64,000 nt of DNA from Peptoniphilus_A sp001811425 (GCF_001811425.1 NZ_KV804728.1:1-64000); one strand, 5' to 3'; positions 23,868-33,574 are shown, numbered from the stretch's first letter. The notes: generated by a model from the letters alone, not told the origin. Program-made: numbers and translations.

Positions 23868-26447
23868 ATGGATAAAAAACTGAAAAAAGATTTTCAAAAG
23901 AAAATTATACGAAATAGGGACGCTCCTGAAAAGAATGTAGATAGTAAACTTGTTCATTCAGATGATTATACCAATAAGATAATTAAGACTAAGGATAGGT
24001 TCGGAGATAAAATTTCAGAAAAAGAATCTAAACTTATTCATGAGAATGTATTAGCTAAAGATCAAAAACAAGATAAACTAAAAGATTTTCAGAAGGCTAA
24101 AAACAAGGAAAGAATTAGAAAAGAAGTTTTAGATAATAAGGATAAGGCTGGAGAAACAAAACAAGCTAATCTTGAAATAAGGGCAGATGAAAGCTTCAAA
24201 CTTGATGAAGATTTAGATGTAGACCTTAAAAAGGTGAACTTTGATAGTGAAAACAGTAGAAATATTAATTCTAATAAACTAACAACAGATGATATTTCAG
24301 CTAAGGCTCAACCAATAAGCAATAAGAAGGCATCAAGTAAAAGACAAGTTCTTAAAAATTATGAGGATAAACTTATCCATAGTAAGGATAAATTCCAAGA
24401 CAAAATCAACGAGAAAGAGTCTAAGCGAATCTACACAAGTGAAAATAAACCTATCGAAGCAAGTAAAAGCAAGAGAATATATAGAGAAGATAAGCTTGTT
24501 AAAAACGAAATAAGTAAGAACGATAGTAATAATATCATCGATAAAAAGCAAAAGCAGAAACTTTATCAAGAAAAGAAGTTTAGAGATAAGGAAAAAATTT
24601 CTAAAGAAATAGATAAAGAAAATAAGCTAAGCGAAGTTGATACAGATAAGACTTTTGATAATCCTGAGTTTAAAGACAATAATCCTGAATTTATAAAAGA
24701 TGAAAATGAAACAAGCCTTAAACCTTCAGAACAAAAGAAAGCTAATAAAAAGAAGACTTACTACAAGAGAAAAAATTATAAAAGTGATAAATTCACTCGA
24801 AAGAAAATCGATGACTTAAAAAATGACTCTAAGAAAGGTACACCGAAAGATTCTAAGAAAGCACAAGATGTTAAAGATTTTATCTCAGACAAAAAGATTG
24901 GAGAGCTTGAAAAGTCTAAAAGTAAGCTAAAGGATAATATCTTAAAGAATAAAACTAAAGGAAGTCTATCTTCTGGGGTTTTATTATCTGGAGCTAAGTC
25001 ATCAGAGTTAGTGAGAGATTATTTAAATTCAGGGTCTGATAATACTGGTGTAGAATCTGGAGAAAAGGTCGCTAATGTAAGCTCTAAACTTCAGCATGGA
25101 ATAAGGAAGTATAAGCTAGACAAAAAGAAAAAGTCCTTAAAAAAGCTATCTAAACTTGATAAAAAAATAAGAAAGAGAAAAAGCAAGTTGGAGTTTAAAA
25201 GTCGCTTGGAAGATTTAAAAAAGTCAGATGCCTATATAAAGAAAAATAGATTTAAGAAGTTTTACCAGAGAAAACAAATGAAGAGCATGATAGCTAAAAA
25301 GCACGAAACAAGACTTGTAGATAGAGTTAAAAAAGCTATTTTAAGTTTAGGTAAGGCTTCTAAAGAGCTAATCGTAAGAAAAAGTAAGATGGTTCTATTT
25401 GTGGTAATAGGATTAGGTCTTATGCTATCAATCATGATTGGTGTTGGAAGTGTTGGTATGAGTGGACTAAGTAACTCAGTAAACTCAGTAATGACAACAA
25501 CATACCTATCACAAGATACAGTTCTAAGTGAAGTTAATCAAGAATTTTCATCAATGGAATATGACCTACAATCACAAATAGAAAGTGTAAAAACAAGTCA
25601 TCCTGGATATGACGAATATATCATAAACAAAGAAGGAGAAATTGGTCATAATACCCATGAACTTTTATCCTATATAACTTCAAGATGTGGGGAAGTAAAA
25701 TCAGCACATGAAGCAAAAGGCATTTTAAAAGAACTTTTCGATAAGATGTATAAGCTTGACTTTAAGGAAGAAATTGAAATTAGAACAAGAACAGTAGCAA
25801 GAACTAGATATGATAGTCGTGGCAATCCTTATACTAGCTATGAAAAAGAAGAGTACGAATATAAAAAGTTAATTGTAACTTTAAAGAAAAAAGAAATGGA
25901 TGAAGTTGTTAGGGAAATATTTAAAGATTATCCAGACAATGTAGTTCATTATGAAGCTCTTCTTGAAGCTAAGGGGAATATGGGTGATGTTTTTGGATCA
26001 GGTAATGGGGACTTAGGAGAAATAGTAGATAATCCAAACTTTGGAAATCCTGGTCTTGCTTTTGATTCAGCTACTGCCAAAGCCTTATTTAATGAAGCAG
26101 AAAAACATATAGGCAAAAGATATGTGTTTGGAGCAAGTGGACCATCTAACTTTGACTGCTCAGGATTTGTATGTTGGTCATTTACAAAGTCTGGTGTAAA
26201 GAGTATGCCAAGAACAACTGCATGGAGAATATACAAAGACTATTGTAATCCAGTAAGTCCAAGTGAAGCTCAACCTGGAGATATTATATTTTTCCACTCA
26301 ACATATAACAGTGGAACTCCAATATCTCACGTAGGAATATACGCAGGTAACGGAATGATGATTCACGCAGGAGATCCAATTCAATACACATCAATAAATT
26401 CAAAATATTGGAAATCACACTTTTATGGTTTTGGAAGACCAAGATAG
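23868..26447 (+). CDS. Conjugation-linked NlpC/P60 hydrolase (CD1108 type)
   Basis: An 859-residue protein. Residues 1-500 are lysine-rich, polar and repetitive. A single membrane helix around residue 510 (SKMVLFVVIGLGLMLSIMIG) anchors it. The last 125 residues form an NlpC/P60 domain: HIGKRYVFGASGPSNFDCSG with the catalytic Cys, GDIIFFHSTYN, and PISHVGIYAGNG with the catalytic His. Such CD1108-type proteins in CTn elements open the peptidoglycan to let the mating channel through. The N-terminal region is much longer than in many relatives and carries recurring IHxxDK/RIYxxD-type segments (KLVHSDDYTNKIIKTKDRFG and KLIHSKDKFQDKINEKESKR). It lies 7 bases after virB4. Confidence 0.85.
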   Translation: MDKKLKKDFQKKIIRNRDAPEKNVDSKLVHSDDYTNKIIKTKDRFGDKISEKESKLIHENVLAKDQKQDKLKDFQKAKNKERIRKEVLDNKDKAGETKQANLEIRADESFKLDEDLDVDLKKVNFDSENSRNINSNKLTTDDISAKAQPISNKKASSKRQVLKNYEDKLIHSKDKFQDKINEKESKRIYTSENKPIEASKSKRIYREDKLVKNEISKNDSNNIIDKKQKQKLYQEKKFRDKEKISKEIDKENKLSEVDTDKTFDNPEFKDNNPEFIKDENETSLKPSEQKKANKKKTYYKRKNYKSDKFTRKKIDDLKNDSKKGTPKDSKKAQDVKDFISDKKIGELEKSKSKLKDNILKNKTKGSLSSGVLLSGAKSSELVRDYLNSGSDNTGVESGEKVANVSSKLQHGIRKYKLDKKKKSLKKLSKLDKKIRKRKSKLEFKSRLEDLKKSDAYIKKNRFKKFYQRKQMKSMIAKKHETRLVDRVKKAILSLGKASKELIVRKSKMVLFVVIGLGLMLSIMIGVGSVGMSGLSNSVNSVMTTTYLSQDTVLSEVNQEFSSMEYDLQSQIESVKTSHPGYDEYIINKEGEIGHNTHELLSYITSRCGEVKSAHEAKGILKELFDKMYKLDFKEEIEIRTRTVARTRYDSRGNPYTSYEKEEYEYKKLIVTLKKKEMDEVVREIFKDYPDNVVHYEALLEAKGNMGDVFGSGNGDLGEIVDNPNFGNPGLAFDSATAKALFNEAEKHIGKRYVFGASGPSNFDCSGFVCWSFTKSGVKSMPRTTAWRIYKDYCNPVSPSEAQPGDIIFFHSTYNSGTPISHVGIYAGNGMMIHAGDPIQYTSINSKYWKSHFYGFGRPR

Positions 26448-26461
26448 AAGGGAGATATTAT

Positions 26462-26701
26462 GTGAACAGAAAACTTATAAGTATTAGAAACAAAAAGAAA
26501 AAAATAGAAGAGAAATTAAAAGATTTAAATGCAAAATACAAGGAAATTTGCGATGAAGAAATACAAGTTGAAAATGAAGAAATAATTGTAACTCTTAGGA
26601 GGAACAATATTAGCTTGGAAGAATTAATGGAGAAAATCAATGATAGAAAAAGAGAAGAAAAATTAAAAGAAAAGGAGAACATTCATAATGAAGAAATTTA
26701 A
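26462..26701 (+). CDS. DUF4315-family protein
   Basis: A 79-residue helical protein starting at a GTG with GAAGGGAG upstream. It contains IRNKKKKIEEKLKDLNAKYK and EIIVTLRRNNISLEELMEKI, the DUF4315 pattern. In CTn/Tn1549 elements this gene regularly lies between the NlpC/P60 protein and the DUF4366 protein, and it does so here apart from one extra gene. Its end overlaps the next gene by 14 bases. The function is unknown. Confidence 0.8.
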   Translation: MNRKLISIRNKKKKIEEKLKDLNAKYKEICDEEIQVENEEIIVTLRRNNISLEELMEKINDRKREEKLKEKENIHNEEI

Positions 26702-28271
26702 TACGAACAGACTAAGAGCCTTTTTTATGGCTCTTTTATTAGTTTTAACATCAACCTCAACTACTAATGTACTAGCTAAAGCTGATGATACAGATGGTAG
26801 TAAAAAAGTTATAGAAAGTTCAATAAGTAAAATTAGTGATTTAGAAAATCAGATCAAAGACTTAAATGATAAGAAACAAGAAGACCAATCAAAGATAGAT
26901 GATTTAAAAGAAAAGTTAGAAACTTTCAAAGATAATGGAGAGAAACTAAAACAAGAAAAAGCTAAGATAGAAGAAGAGATTAGAGATAAAGATAATAAGA
27001 TTGCTCAATTGAATAAAGAAATTGAGAATCTTAAAAACTCCAATAATGATGAACTAATAGCAGAAATTACTCAGCTTAAAGATGAATTAAAAAGATTGCA
27101 AGATGAAAATGCAAAACTAAAAGAAGATTATTCATCTACAAAATGGGAGTTAGAAGCTGAGAAAGAAAAGACCGATAAAAACGAAAATAAAATCAAAGAA
27201 ATGCAAGAAAAACTCGAGTCTTTAGAAGAGGAACTTGCAAAGAAGACTAAAGAAATTGAGGATAAAGATAATAAAATTAAGGACTTAGAAAAAACTCTTG
27301 ATGAAAAAGATACTAAGATAAAAGACTTAGAGTCTAAAAAGAAAGAAGCAGAAAATTCTAAGTCAGAATGTTGCAAGAAAATTGAAGAGCTTCAAAAGGC
27401 TATTGATAGTTTAAAAGAATCTTCTGAAAATACAAAAAAAGAATTAGAAGATAAGGTTAAAGGACTAGAAGAAAAACAAAAAGCTTCTGAAGAAGAAATT
27501 AAAAAGCTAAAAGAAGAATTAGATAAGAAAATTGAAGAAGCAAAGAAGTTAATCGAGGAAGCAAATAAAAAAGCAAAAGAAGAACTTGAAAAACAAGCTA
27601 AAGATGAAAAAGAAAAAAATCAAAACCAAGACTTATCTAAGAAATTAGATGAACTTCTAAAACTCCAAAAAGAAAACAAAGAGAAGAAAGAAGATAAGAG
27701 ATCTCAAGATAAAAAGTGGGACGAACTTTTGAAAGCTGATGACAATAACATTCTAAATCAATTTGATCTTAACAAGATGAAAAAGCAAGAGGAACAACAA
27801 GGCAAAAAACAAGTTAAGGATGAAAAAGAATTTGCAGTTTTCCAAGTAGACAAAAACTTTTATAACATTATCAACAAAGATGGTAAGACAACAGTCTATA
27901 TGGATGTAAAAACTTATGTGGATCAAGGAAGAACTATGATTCCAGTAAGATATATTGCTTATACTCTAGGTTTTAATGTTGAGTATGACAACTCTACTCG
28001 TGAAGCCATTTTCTCAAACAAAGAGAATAATATCTTAGCTAAAAAGACATTAAGACTAAATATTGATACTGGTGTTATGAAAGATTCAGATGGAAAGGTC
28101 TACAATTCAGATGTTAAGCCAGTGATTATAAATGGAAGAATTCATGCTTCAATTTCAAATATTGCTAAAGCTTTTGGAGCAAGTCATGGAGATATTAAAG
28201 ATGGCAAAAACCAAACAATAGAATGGGACAATGCTAGAAAAGCAGTCTATGTATTTAAAAATGTAAAATAA
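26688..28271 (+). CDS. Exported coiled-coil stalk protein with copper-amine-oxidase-N-like domain
   Basis: A 527-residue exported protein. A signal peptide of about 31 residues (FFMALLLVLTSTSTTNVLA) is followed by about 300 residues of nearly uninterrupted heptad coiled coil rich in K, E, D and L. From about residue 380 comes a domain of the copper amine oxidase N-terminal type: YMDVKTYVDQGRTMIPVRYI, AYTLGFNVEYDNSTREAIF and VIINGRIHASISNIAKAFGA. In Firmicutes such domains are extracellular and often cell-wall associated. There is no LPXTG motif. It occupies a position between DUF4315 and DUF4366 genes where relatives usually have none, so it may be a surface stalk added to this conjugation system, perhaps for mating contact. 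Confidence 0.75.
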   Translation: MKKFNTNRLRAFFMALLLVLTSTSTTNVLAKADDTDGSKKVIESSISKISDLENQIKDLNDKKQEDQSKIDDLKEKLETFKDNGEKLKQEKAKIEEEIRDKDNKIAQLNKEIENLKNSNNDELIAEITQLKDELKRLQDENAKLKEDYSSTKWELEAEKEKTDKNENKIKEMQEKLESLEEELAKKTKEIEDKDNKIKDLEKTLDEKDTKIKDLESKKKEAENSKSECCKKIEELQKAIDSLKESSENTKKELEDKVKGLEEKQKASEEEIKKLKEELDKKIEEAKKLIEEANKKAKEELEKQAKDEKEKNQNQDLSKKLDELLKLQKENKEKKEDKRSQDKKWDELLKADDNNILNQFDLNKMKKQEEQQGKKQVKDEKEFAVFQVDKNFYNIINKDGKTTVYMDVKTYVDQGRTMIPVRYIAYTLGFNVEYDNSTREAIFSNKENNILAKKTLRLNIDTGVMKDSDGKVYNSDVKPVIINGRIHASISNIAKAFGASHGDIKDGKNQTIEWDNARKAVYVFKNVK

Positions 28272-28285
28272 GAAAGGATAGAAAA

Positions 28286-29146
28286 ATGAATAAGAGTATT
28301 AAACGAGGAGTAGCCATAGCGTTACTCCTTTTTACATTTACAGTACCAGCAACTACATTTGCGATGACAAATGAAGGACAGATTGAAAGTCAAAACAAAT
28401 CAATCTATGAACCACAAAAAGAAGAATTTGAAAAAATGTTGAAAGAAGATGTTTTTACACCATCAAAAGAAGAAATTCCTTATCAAGATGTTCCAAGAAT
28501 ACCAGGAAATACAAGTGAAGCAAATAAGCCTTCAAATAATCCTCCTAAGAAAACACCACTTGTAAAAGGTGGTAATACAAAGGCAGTAAATAATCTTGCG
28601 ACTGGGGAAAATAAGGCAAGAGGTTCAGTAATTGAAAATGTCGATAGGAATGGAAAAGATATTACACCAAGTGGAGATACAGAAAAAGATAAAGAAAATC
28701 CAGTAGATGTAAGACAATTTTTAACATTTCAAACTAAAAGTGGAAAAACTATGCACCTAATAGTAGATCACTCATCAAATCAAGATAATGTAAGATTATT
28801 AACAGAAGTAGGAGAGCAAGACCTACTTAATATGATTGAATCAGAAGATAAAAATACTATAAAGGTTGAAGAGCCTAAGAAAGAAGAAGTAAAAAAAGAA
28901 GAACCTAAGACTGTTCCAGTAAAAGAAGAAAAGAAAAGTGGGATAGGTTCATTTCTAATTGTTGTACTTGTAATTGGAGGAGTTGTAGGAGCAGGATATT
29001 ATTTTAAGGTAGTCAAAGCTAAAGAAGATAAAATGTTGGAAGACTTTGAAGAAGATGATGAGGATTATATTAGTGAGTCAGAAGATGAATCTGACAATGA
29101 AGAAAGTCATGAAGAATTTTTAGATGAAGATGATGAACTATTATAA
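28286..29146 (+). CDS. DUF4366-type conjugation membrane protein (CD1107 type)
   Basis: A 286-residue protein. A signal peptide (GVAIALLLFTFTVPATTFA) leads into a proline/asparagine-rich external region, then the conserved DVRQFLTFQTKSGKTMHLIV segment and NVRLLTEVGEQDLLNMIE. A membrane helix near residue 230 (FLIVVLVIGGVVGAGYYF) is followed by a very acidic cytoplasmic tail. This is the layout of CD1107/DUF4366 proteins of CTn elements. It is the last gene of the channel operon before the toxin-antitoxin pair. The function is unknown. Confidence 0.8.
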   Translation: MNKSIKRGVAIALLLFTFTVPATTFAMTNEGQIESQNKSIYEPQKEEFEKMLKEDVFTPSKEEIPYQDVPRIPGNTSEANKPSNNPPKKTPLVKGGNTKAVNNLATGENKARGSVIENVDRNGKDITPSGDTEKDKENPVDVRQFLTFQTKSGKTMHLIVDHSSNQDNVRLLTEVGEQDLLNMIESEDKNTIKVEEPKKEEVKKEEPKTVPVKEEKKSGIGSFLIVVLVIGGVVGAGYYFKVVKAKEDKMLEDFEEDDEDYISESEDESDNEESHEEFLDEDDELL

Positions 29147-29168
29147 GGATATGAAAATTTAATCTAAA

Positions 29169-29208
29169 TTGAATATTTCTCCCGAATATGATACAATATT
29201 CGGGAGAA
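29169..29208 (+). promoter_or_regulatory. Promoter with palindromic operator of the AbiE pair
   Basis: TTGAAT (29169-29174), 17 bases and TACAAT (29192-29197) form the promoter. A perfect 13-bp inverted repeat, TTCTCCCGAATAT and its complement, lies at 29177-29189 and 29196-29208 and covers the -10. AbiEi antitoxins are known to repress their own promoters through inverted repeats, so this is a likely autoregulatory operator. Confidence 0.75.
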
Positions 29209-29220
29209 AGGTGGTGCAAA

Positions 29221-29832
29221 ATGAATTCTTATTTAGATCAAATAAAAAATAGAATTAATGATTTTGATAGCAGGAAAGTTTTTATAAACAATGATTTTTT
29301 AGATATAGCAGGAAATGAAACTGTTCGTAGAACTTTAAATCAACTAGTTAGTGAAAATAAAATAACAAGAGTAATTAATGGATTCTATTATAATCCAAGA
29401 TACAGTGAATTAATTGGAGAGTACGAAGCAGTATCAATTCACGAGTTGGCACTTGCTATAGCAAGAAAATACAATTGGAATATTGCACCATATAATAGCA
29501 CAGCCTTAAACTTATTAGGACTTTCAACACAAGTTCCAACTCACTATAAATATATATCTAGTGGAAGATATAAGGAATATAAAATTGGGGATACGGTTTT
29601 AGAATTTAAAAAAGTAAATCCAGGAGAAATTGCTAATATGTCACTAAAGACTGCAACAGTTATTCAAGCAATTAAGTCTTTAGGTAAAGAAGATATAACC
29701 AGCGAAGTTATACAAAAGATAAGAGAAAACTTAAGTGAAAAAGAAAGAATAGACTTAATGAACGAGTCAAAATCAGTTCCATCATGGATATATGAAGTAA
29801 TAAGAGAAATTTGTGAGGGTCAAAATGAATAA
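29221..29832 (+). CDS. abiEi: AbiEi-like type IV antitoxin (DUF6088)
   Basis: A 203-residue protein when started at the ATG at 29221, which follows AGAAAGGTGG. A further upstream start would overlap the operator. The N-terminal winged helix reads NETVRRTLNQLVSENKITRV and NGFYYNPRYSEL. The second half (NIAPYNSTALNLLGLSTQVP, TVLEFKKVNPGEIANM) is typical of DUF6088/AbiEi antitoxins. It should repress the pair and counteract the nucleotidyltransferase toxin without necessarily binding it. Its stop overlaps the toxin start by 8 bases. Such pairs on conjugative elements stabilise the element and can block phage. Confidence 0.8.
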   Translation: MNSYLDQIKNRINDFDSRKVFINNDFLDIAGNETVRRTLNQLVSENKITRVINGFYYNPRYSELIGEYEAVSIHELALAIARKYNWNIAPYNSTALNLLGLSTQVPTHYKYISSGRYKEYKIGDTVLEFKKVNPGEIANMSLKTATVIQAIKSLGKEDITSEVIQKIRENLSEKERIDLMNESKSVPSWIYEVIREICEGQNE

Positions 29833-30808
29833 GTTTTATATAGAAAACAAAGAAGACTTAAGAGTTTTAATAGTAAATACAGCCAGAAAGAAAAATATAT
29901 CTGAAGCAGTCATTGAAAAAGACTATTGGGTTACTTTTATCTTAGACTATCTATTTAATGAAAATAAATGGAAAGAATATTTAACCTTTAAGGGTGGCAC
30001 ATCACTTTCAAAATGTTTTGGACTCATTGAAAGATTTTCTGAAGATATAGATTTAATCTTAGATTGGAGAGTATTAGGCTATGAAGAAAAAGAACCATGG
30101 ATTGAAAGGTCAAATACCAAGCAAGGTAAATTCAACAAAGCAGTTAAAGAAAAGACAGAAGAATTTTTAAGAGATGAATTTTTAAAAGTTTTAGAAGAAG
30201 ATTTAAATGACATGGACTTTGAATTTTGGGTTGATAGTCTTCATCCACAAACAATTCTATGTAAATATCCTAAAATCTTTGAATCTAATTATTTAACACA
30301 AAATATAAGACTTGAAATAGGAAGCCTTGCAGCGTGGACACCTGCAATTGGAGTTAAAATTTCACCAATAATTAGTGAAGCATACCCAAATGTATTTAAA
30401 GAAAAAACTAATATAAGAACAGTCTCAGCAGAGAGAACTTTTTGGGAAAAGGCAACTATACTTCATCACGAAGCAAATAGACCAGAATCTTATCCTATGC
30501 CACATAGGTATGCAAGGCACTTTTATGACCTATATAAAATAGCAAATTCAGATTTTAAAAACAAAGCCTTAGAGGATAAAGAATTACTAAAGAAAGTGAC
30601 TGAATTTAAAATGAAATTCTACCCTAGAAAGTGGGCAAGGTATGAAGATGCATTAAATGATAGATTGAAGTTAGTTCCAAGAGAGTTTCGATTTTCTGAA
30701 ATAGAAAAAGATTATAAGGCTATGTCAGAAATGATTTATGGAGACTATCCAAACTTTGAAGAGATTATAAAAGTTCTTAAAGAACTAGAAAAAGAAATTA
30801 ATAAGTAA
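29825..30808 (+). CDS. abiEii: AbiEii-family nucleotidyltransferase toxin
   Basis: A 327-residue nucleotidyltransferase. Family motif GGTSLSKCFGLIERFSEDID at residues 57-76 contains the GG(T/S)xLxK motif and the metal-binding SEDIDL. A further conserved region is VSAERTFWEKATILHHEANR. AbiEii/AbiGii toxins transfer nucleotides to RNA targets and stop growth in abortive infection. The start at 29825 lies inside the end of the antitoxin gene. The protein looks complete and should be active. Confidence 0.85.
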   Translation: MNKFYIENKEDLRVLIVNTARKKNISEAVIEKDYWVTFILDYLFNENKWKEYLTFKGGTSLSKCFGLIERFSEDIDLILDWRVLGYEEKEPWIERSNTKQGKFNKAVKEKTEEFLRDEFLKVLEEDLNDMDFEFWVDSLHPQTILCKYPKIFESNYLTQNIRLEIGSLAAWTPAIGVKISPIISEAYPNVFKEKTNIRTVSAERTFWEKATILHHEANRPESYPMPHRYARHFYDLYKIANSDFKNKALEDKELLKKVTEFKMKFYPRKWARYEDALNDRLKLVPREFRFSEIEKDYKAMSEMIYGDYPNFEEIIKVLKELEKEINK

Positions 30809-30814
30809 GTAGAA

Positions 30815-30846
30815 TTCTCCCAAAAATAATATGATATTCAGGAGAA
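30815..30846 (+). repeat. Degenerate copy of the AbiE operator
   Basis: TTCTCCC and, 20 bases later, AGGAGAA preceded by ATGATATTC resemble the palindrome at 29177-29208. The cassette is therefore flanked by a perfect and a decayed copy. It could be a second operator or a scar of the cassette's insertion. Confidence 0.5.
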
Positions 30847-30853
30847 ATACTTT

Positions 30854-30884
30854 GAGCGAGAGAGAAATCTTTCGCTCTTTTTTT
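30854..30884 (+). terminator. Intrinsic terminator
   Basis: GAGCGA and TCGCTC form a short stem followed by seven T, ending the AbiE pair. It lies 17 bases before the topoisomerase start codon. Confidence 0.65.
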
Positions 30885-30900
30885 ATTTATGGAGGTATTA

Positions 30901-32622
30901 ATGAAGTTAGTAATAGCAGAAAAGCCAAGTGTAGCAGTTACAATTGCAAAAGTAATTGGAGCAAGAACAAGAAAAAACGGATATTATGAGGGGAATGGAT
31001 ACATTGTTTCTTGGTGTGTCGGTCATTTAATTCAAATGGCAAGTCCAGATAAGATAGACGAAAAATGGAAGAAATGGACAATAGACACTCTTCCTATAAT
31101 TCCAGAAGAATATATTTATGAAGTATCTAAAAGTACTAAGAAACAATATGGAGTTTTAAAGAAACTTTTAAACGATAAGAACATCGACACAGTTATAAAT
31201 GCTTGTGATGCTGGAAGAGAGGGAGAACTTATTTTTAGGCTTGTATATAATCAAGCTAAATGTAAGAAGAAGATTCAAAGACTTTGGATATCTTCAATGG
31301 AAAACAAAGCTATTGAAGATGGTTTTAGAAATCTTAAAGACGGAGAAAACTTTGAAGACTTATATAGATCTGCAAGTGCAAGAGCCATTGCAGATTGGCT
31401 GGTAGGAATGAATCTAAGTAGGCTTTATTCTTGCATTTACAAGGAAACATATTCAGTTGGTAGAGTACAAACACCAACTCTATATTTGATAGCTAAAAGA
31501 GATAGCGAAATAAACCTATTTAAGAAGCAAAAATATTATACAGTTGACCTATCTTATGAAGGATTAAAACTTGTATCAGATAGGATTGATAAAATTGAAG
31601 TTGCTGAACAACTATTAAATCTACTAGAAGATGAAATAGTTATTACAGAGGTAGAAGATAAAGAAATAAGCACAAAACCAGATAAACCTTATGATCTCAC
31701 TACCTTACAAAGAGAAGCAAATAAATATTTTGGGTATTCAGCAAATGATACTTTAAATCTGGCACAAGGCTTGTATGAAAAGAAGCTAATCACATATCCA
31801 AGAACAGATAGTAGATATTTAACCGATGACATGGTTAATACTATGAAAGAATCATTAGAAGGACTTGAAGAAGATTTTAAAATCAATGAATCAAACTTTA
31901 AGTCTATTTTTAATTCATCTAAGGTTACAGACCACTATGCAATTATTCCTACTATATCAGGTATTGGAAAAGCCAAAGATTTATCTTATAAAGAATGCAA
32001 AATCTATAATCTAATTAAGGATAAATTATTTGCTTCATGTTCGGATAACTTAAAGGAATCAAGTAGAAAAATCAGATATGAATATGACAAGTTTAACTTT
32101 AATGCAAGTGGAAAGACTGTAATAGATGAAGGCTATACAAAATATCTAAAGACTTATGGAAAGGAAAGACAAGAAAATGAATTACCAGATGTAAATACTG
32201 GAGATAAAATTAAACTAACTTCTAAAAACATATCAGAGAAATTTACAAAAGCTCCAAGTCATTATAATGAAGATACACTTTTAAAGGCTATGGAGAGTGC
32301 AGGAGTAGAATCCTTGGATAAAGATATAGAAGTGGAGAGAAAAGGTTTAGGAACACCAGCCACAAGAGCAGGAATTATCGAAAATCTTATCCATAAGGAT
32401 CTCATAAGAAGAGACAAGAAAAATTTACTAGTAACAGAAAAAGGCAATAGGCTTGTATCGATTGTAGAAGATAAGTTTAAATCAGCTGAAACAACATCTG
32501 AATGGGAAATGAAACTTGCAAAGATTAGCTCTGGTGAAGTAGATAAAGAAGACTTTTTAAGAGAGATCGAAGATAGTATAAGGGAGCTTGTAGATAGGTA
32601 CAAGAATAATCTAAATGAATAA
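30901..32622 (+). CDS. topB: DNA topoisomerase III
   Basis: A 573-residue type IA topoisomerase. The start at 30901 follows GGAGG and gives the family N-terminus MKLVIAEKPSVAVTIAKVIG. The TOPRIM acidic residues appear in NACDAGREGELIF. The catalytic Tyr299 is in LITYPRTDSRYL. No C-terminal zinc ribbon is present, and the protein is shorter than many cellular topoisomerase III enzymes (about 650-700), as is common on conjugative elements. It probably resolves intermediates during conjugative replication. It overlaps the methyltransferase gene by 8 bases. Confidence 0.88.
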   Translation: MKLVIAEKPSVAVTIAKVIGARTRKNGYYEGNGYIVSWCVGHLIQMASPDKIDEKWKKWTIDTLPIIPEEYIYEVSKSTKKQYGVLKKLLNDKNIDTVINACDAGREGELIFRLVYNQAKCKKKIQRLWISSMENKAIEDGFRNLKDGENFEDLYRSASARAIADWLVGMNLSRLYSCIYKETYSVGRVQTPTLYLIAKRDSEINLFKKQKYYTVDLSYEGLKLVSDRIDKIEVAEQLLNLLEDEIVITEVEDKEISTKPDKPYDLTTLQREANKYFGYSANDTLNLAQGLYEKKLITYPRTDSRYLTDDMVNTMKESLEGLEEDFKINESNFKSIFNSSKVTDHYAIIPTISGIGKAKDLSYKECKIYNLIKDKLFASCSDNLKESSRKIRYEYDKFNFNASGKTVIDEGYTKYLKTYGKERQENELPDVNTGDKIKLTSKNISEKFTKAPSHYNEDTLLKAMESAGVESLDKDIEVERKGLGTPATRAGIIENLIHKDLIRRDKKNLLVTEKGNRLVSIVEDKFKSAETTSEWEMKLAKISSGEVDKEDFLREIEDSIRELVDRYKNNLNE

Positions 32623-33574
32623 GGTGAAAATATTAGAGCTTTTCGGGGGCATAGGTGCTATTAGAAAGGCTTTTATTAATTTAAAGATACCTTATGAAGT
32701 TGTTGATTATGTAGAAATAGATAAGGCTTGTGTTAAATCATACAATGCACTTTATGGAGAAGATTATAAGTCAAAATCAGTAGTAGGATATAAAGGTCCT
32801 AATGAAAAGATAGACTTAATTATGCATGGAAGTCCTTGCCAAGACTTTTCAAGAATAGGAAAAAAGCTAGGAGGAGTAAAGAATTCAGGAACTAGATCAA
32901 GCTTACTATTTGAAACCATTAGAATAATTAAAGAAATGAAAGAAAAACCTAAATGGATAATTTGGGAAAATGTAAAGGGAGTCCTTGATAGAAATATGAG
33001 GGACTCCTTTTTTATTTATCTAAAAGAGTTAGAGAGCCTAGGATATGAAAGCAAGTATGAAATCTTAAATGCAATGGATTTTGGGATACCTCAAAAAAGA
33101 GAAAGGATATTTGTTGTTTCATGTCTTGGAGCAAATAACTTTTCTTTTAATAAATTGGAGAGGAAAGAAACAAGCCCACTAAGTGAATTTTTAGAAAAGG
33201 ATGTAAGTGAACTTTATACAATAACCCAACCTTATATGCTGAAATTTTTAAATAAAGGCATAGATAATAGTTTTAAAGGGCGATTAAAAGTGATTAAAGC
33301 TTTTTCTTATACTATTTCTACAAAACAGATGAGAGTTCCTAATTCTGGAATAATTGATATTGGAAATAGTCAGTATAGGTATTTAACAGAAAGAGAATGT
33401 TTAAGACTCATGGGTTTTGATGACAGTGATATAGATAAATTAGAGGAAGTACATCCAAGAAGAAAAGATTGCACCTCAAGTAAACTATATAAGCAGGCCG
33501 GCAATTCTATTGTGGTCGATATTTTAATGGCTATTATAAAAGAAATTCATAGAATGGAGGTAGAAAATAATTAA
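32615..33574 (+). CDS. DNA (cytosine-5)-methyltransferase
   Basis: A 319-residue C5 methyltransferase with motif I in ILELFGGIGAIRKAF, the catalytic Cys75 in MHGSPCQDFSRIG, motif VI as IIWENVKGVL, motif VIII as FGIPQKRERIFVVSC and the late motif QAGNSIVVDIL. No restriction endonuclease gene accompanies it, so it is an orphan that may protect the element's DNA from recipient restriction. The ATG overlaps the topB end. A GTG three codons later is an alternative start. Relatives occupy the same position in CTn/Tn1549 elements. Confidence 0.88.
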   Translation: MNKVKILELFGGIGAIRKAFINLKIPYEVVDYVEIDKACVKSYNALYGEDYKSKSVVGYKGPNEKIDLIMHGSPCQDFSRIGKKLGGVKNSGTRSSLLFETIRIIKEMKEKPKWIIWENVKGVLDRNMRDSFFIYLKELESLGYESKYEILNAMDFGIPQKRERIFVVSCLGANNFSFNKLERKETSPLSEFLEKDVSELYTITQPYMLKFLNKGIDNSFKGRLKVIKAFSYTISTKQMRVPNSGIIDIGNSQYRYLTERECLRLMGFDDSDIDKLEEVHPRRKDCTSSKLYKQAGNSIVVDILMAIIKEIHRMEVENN

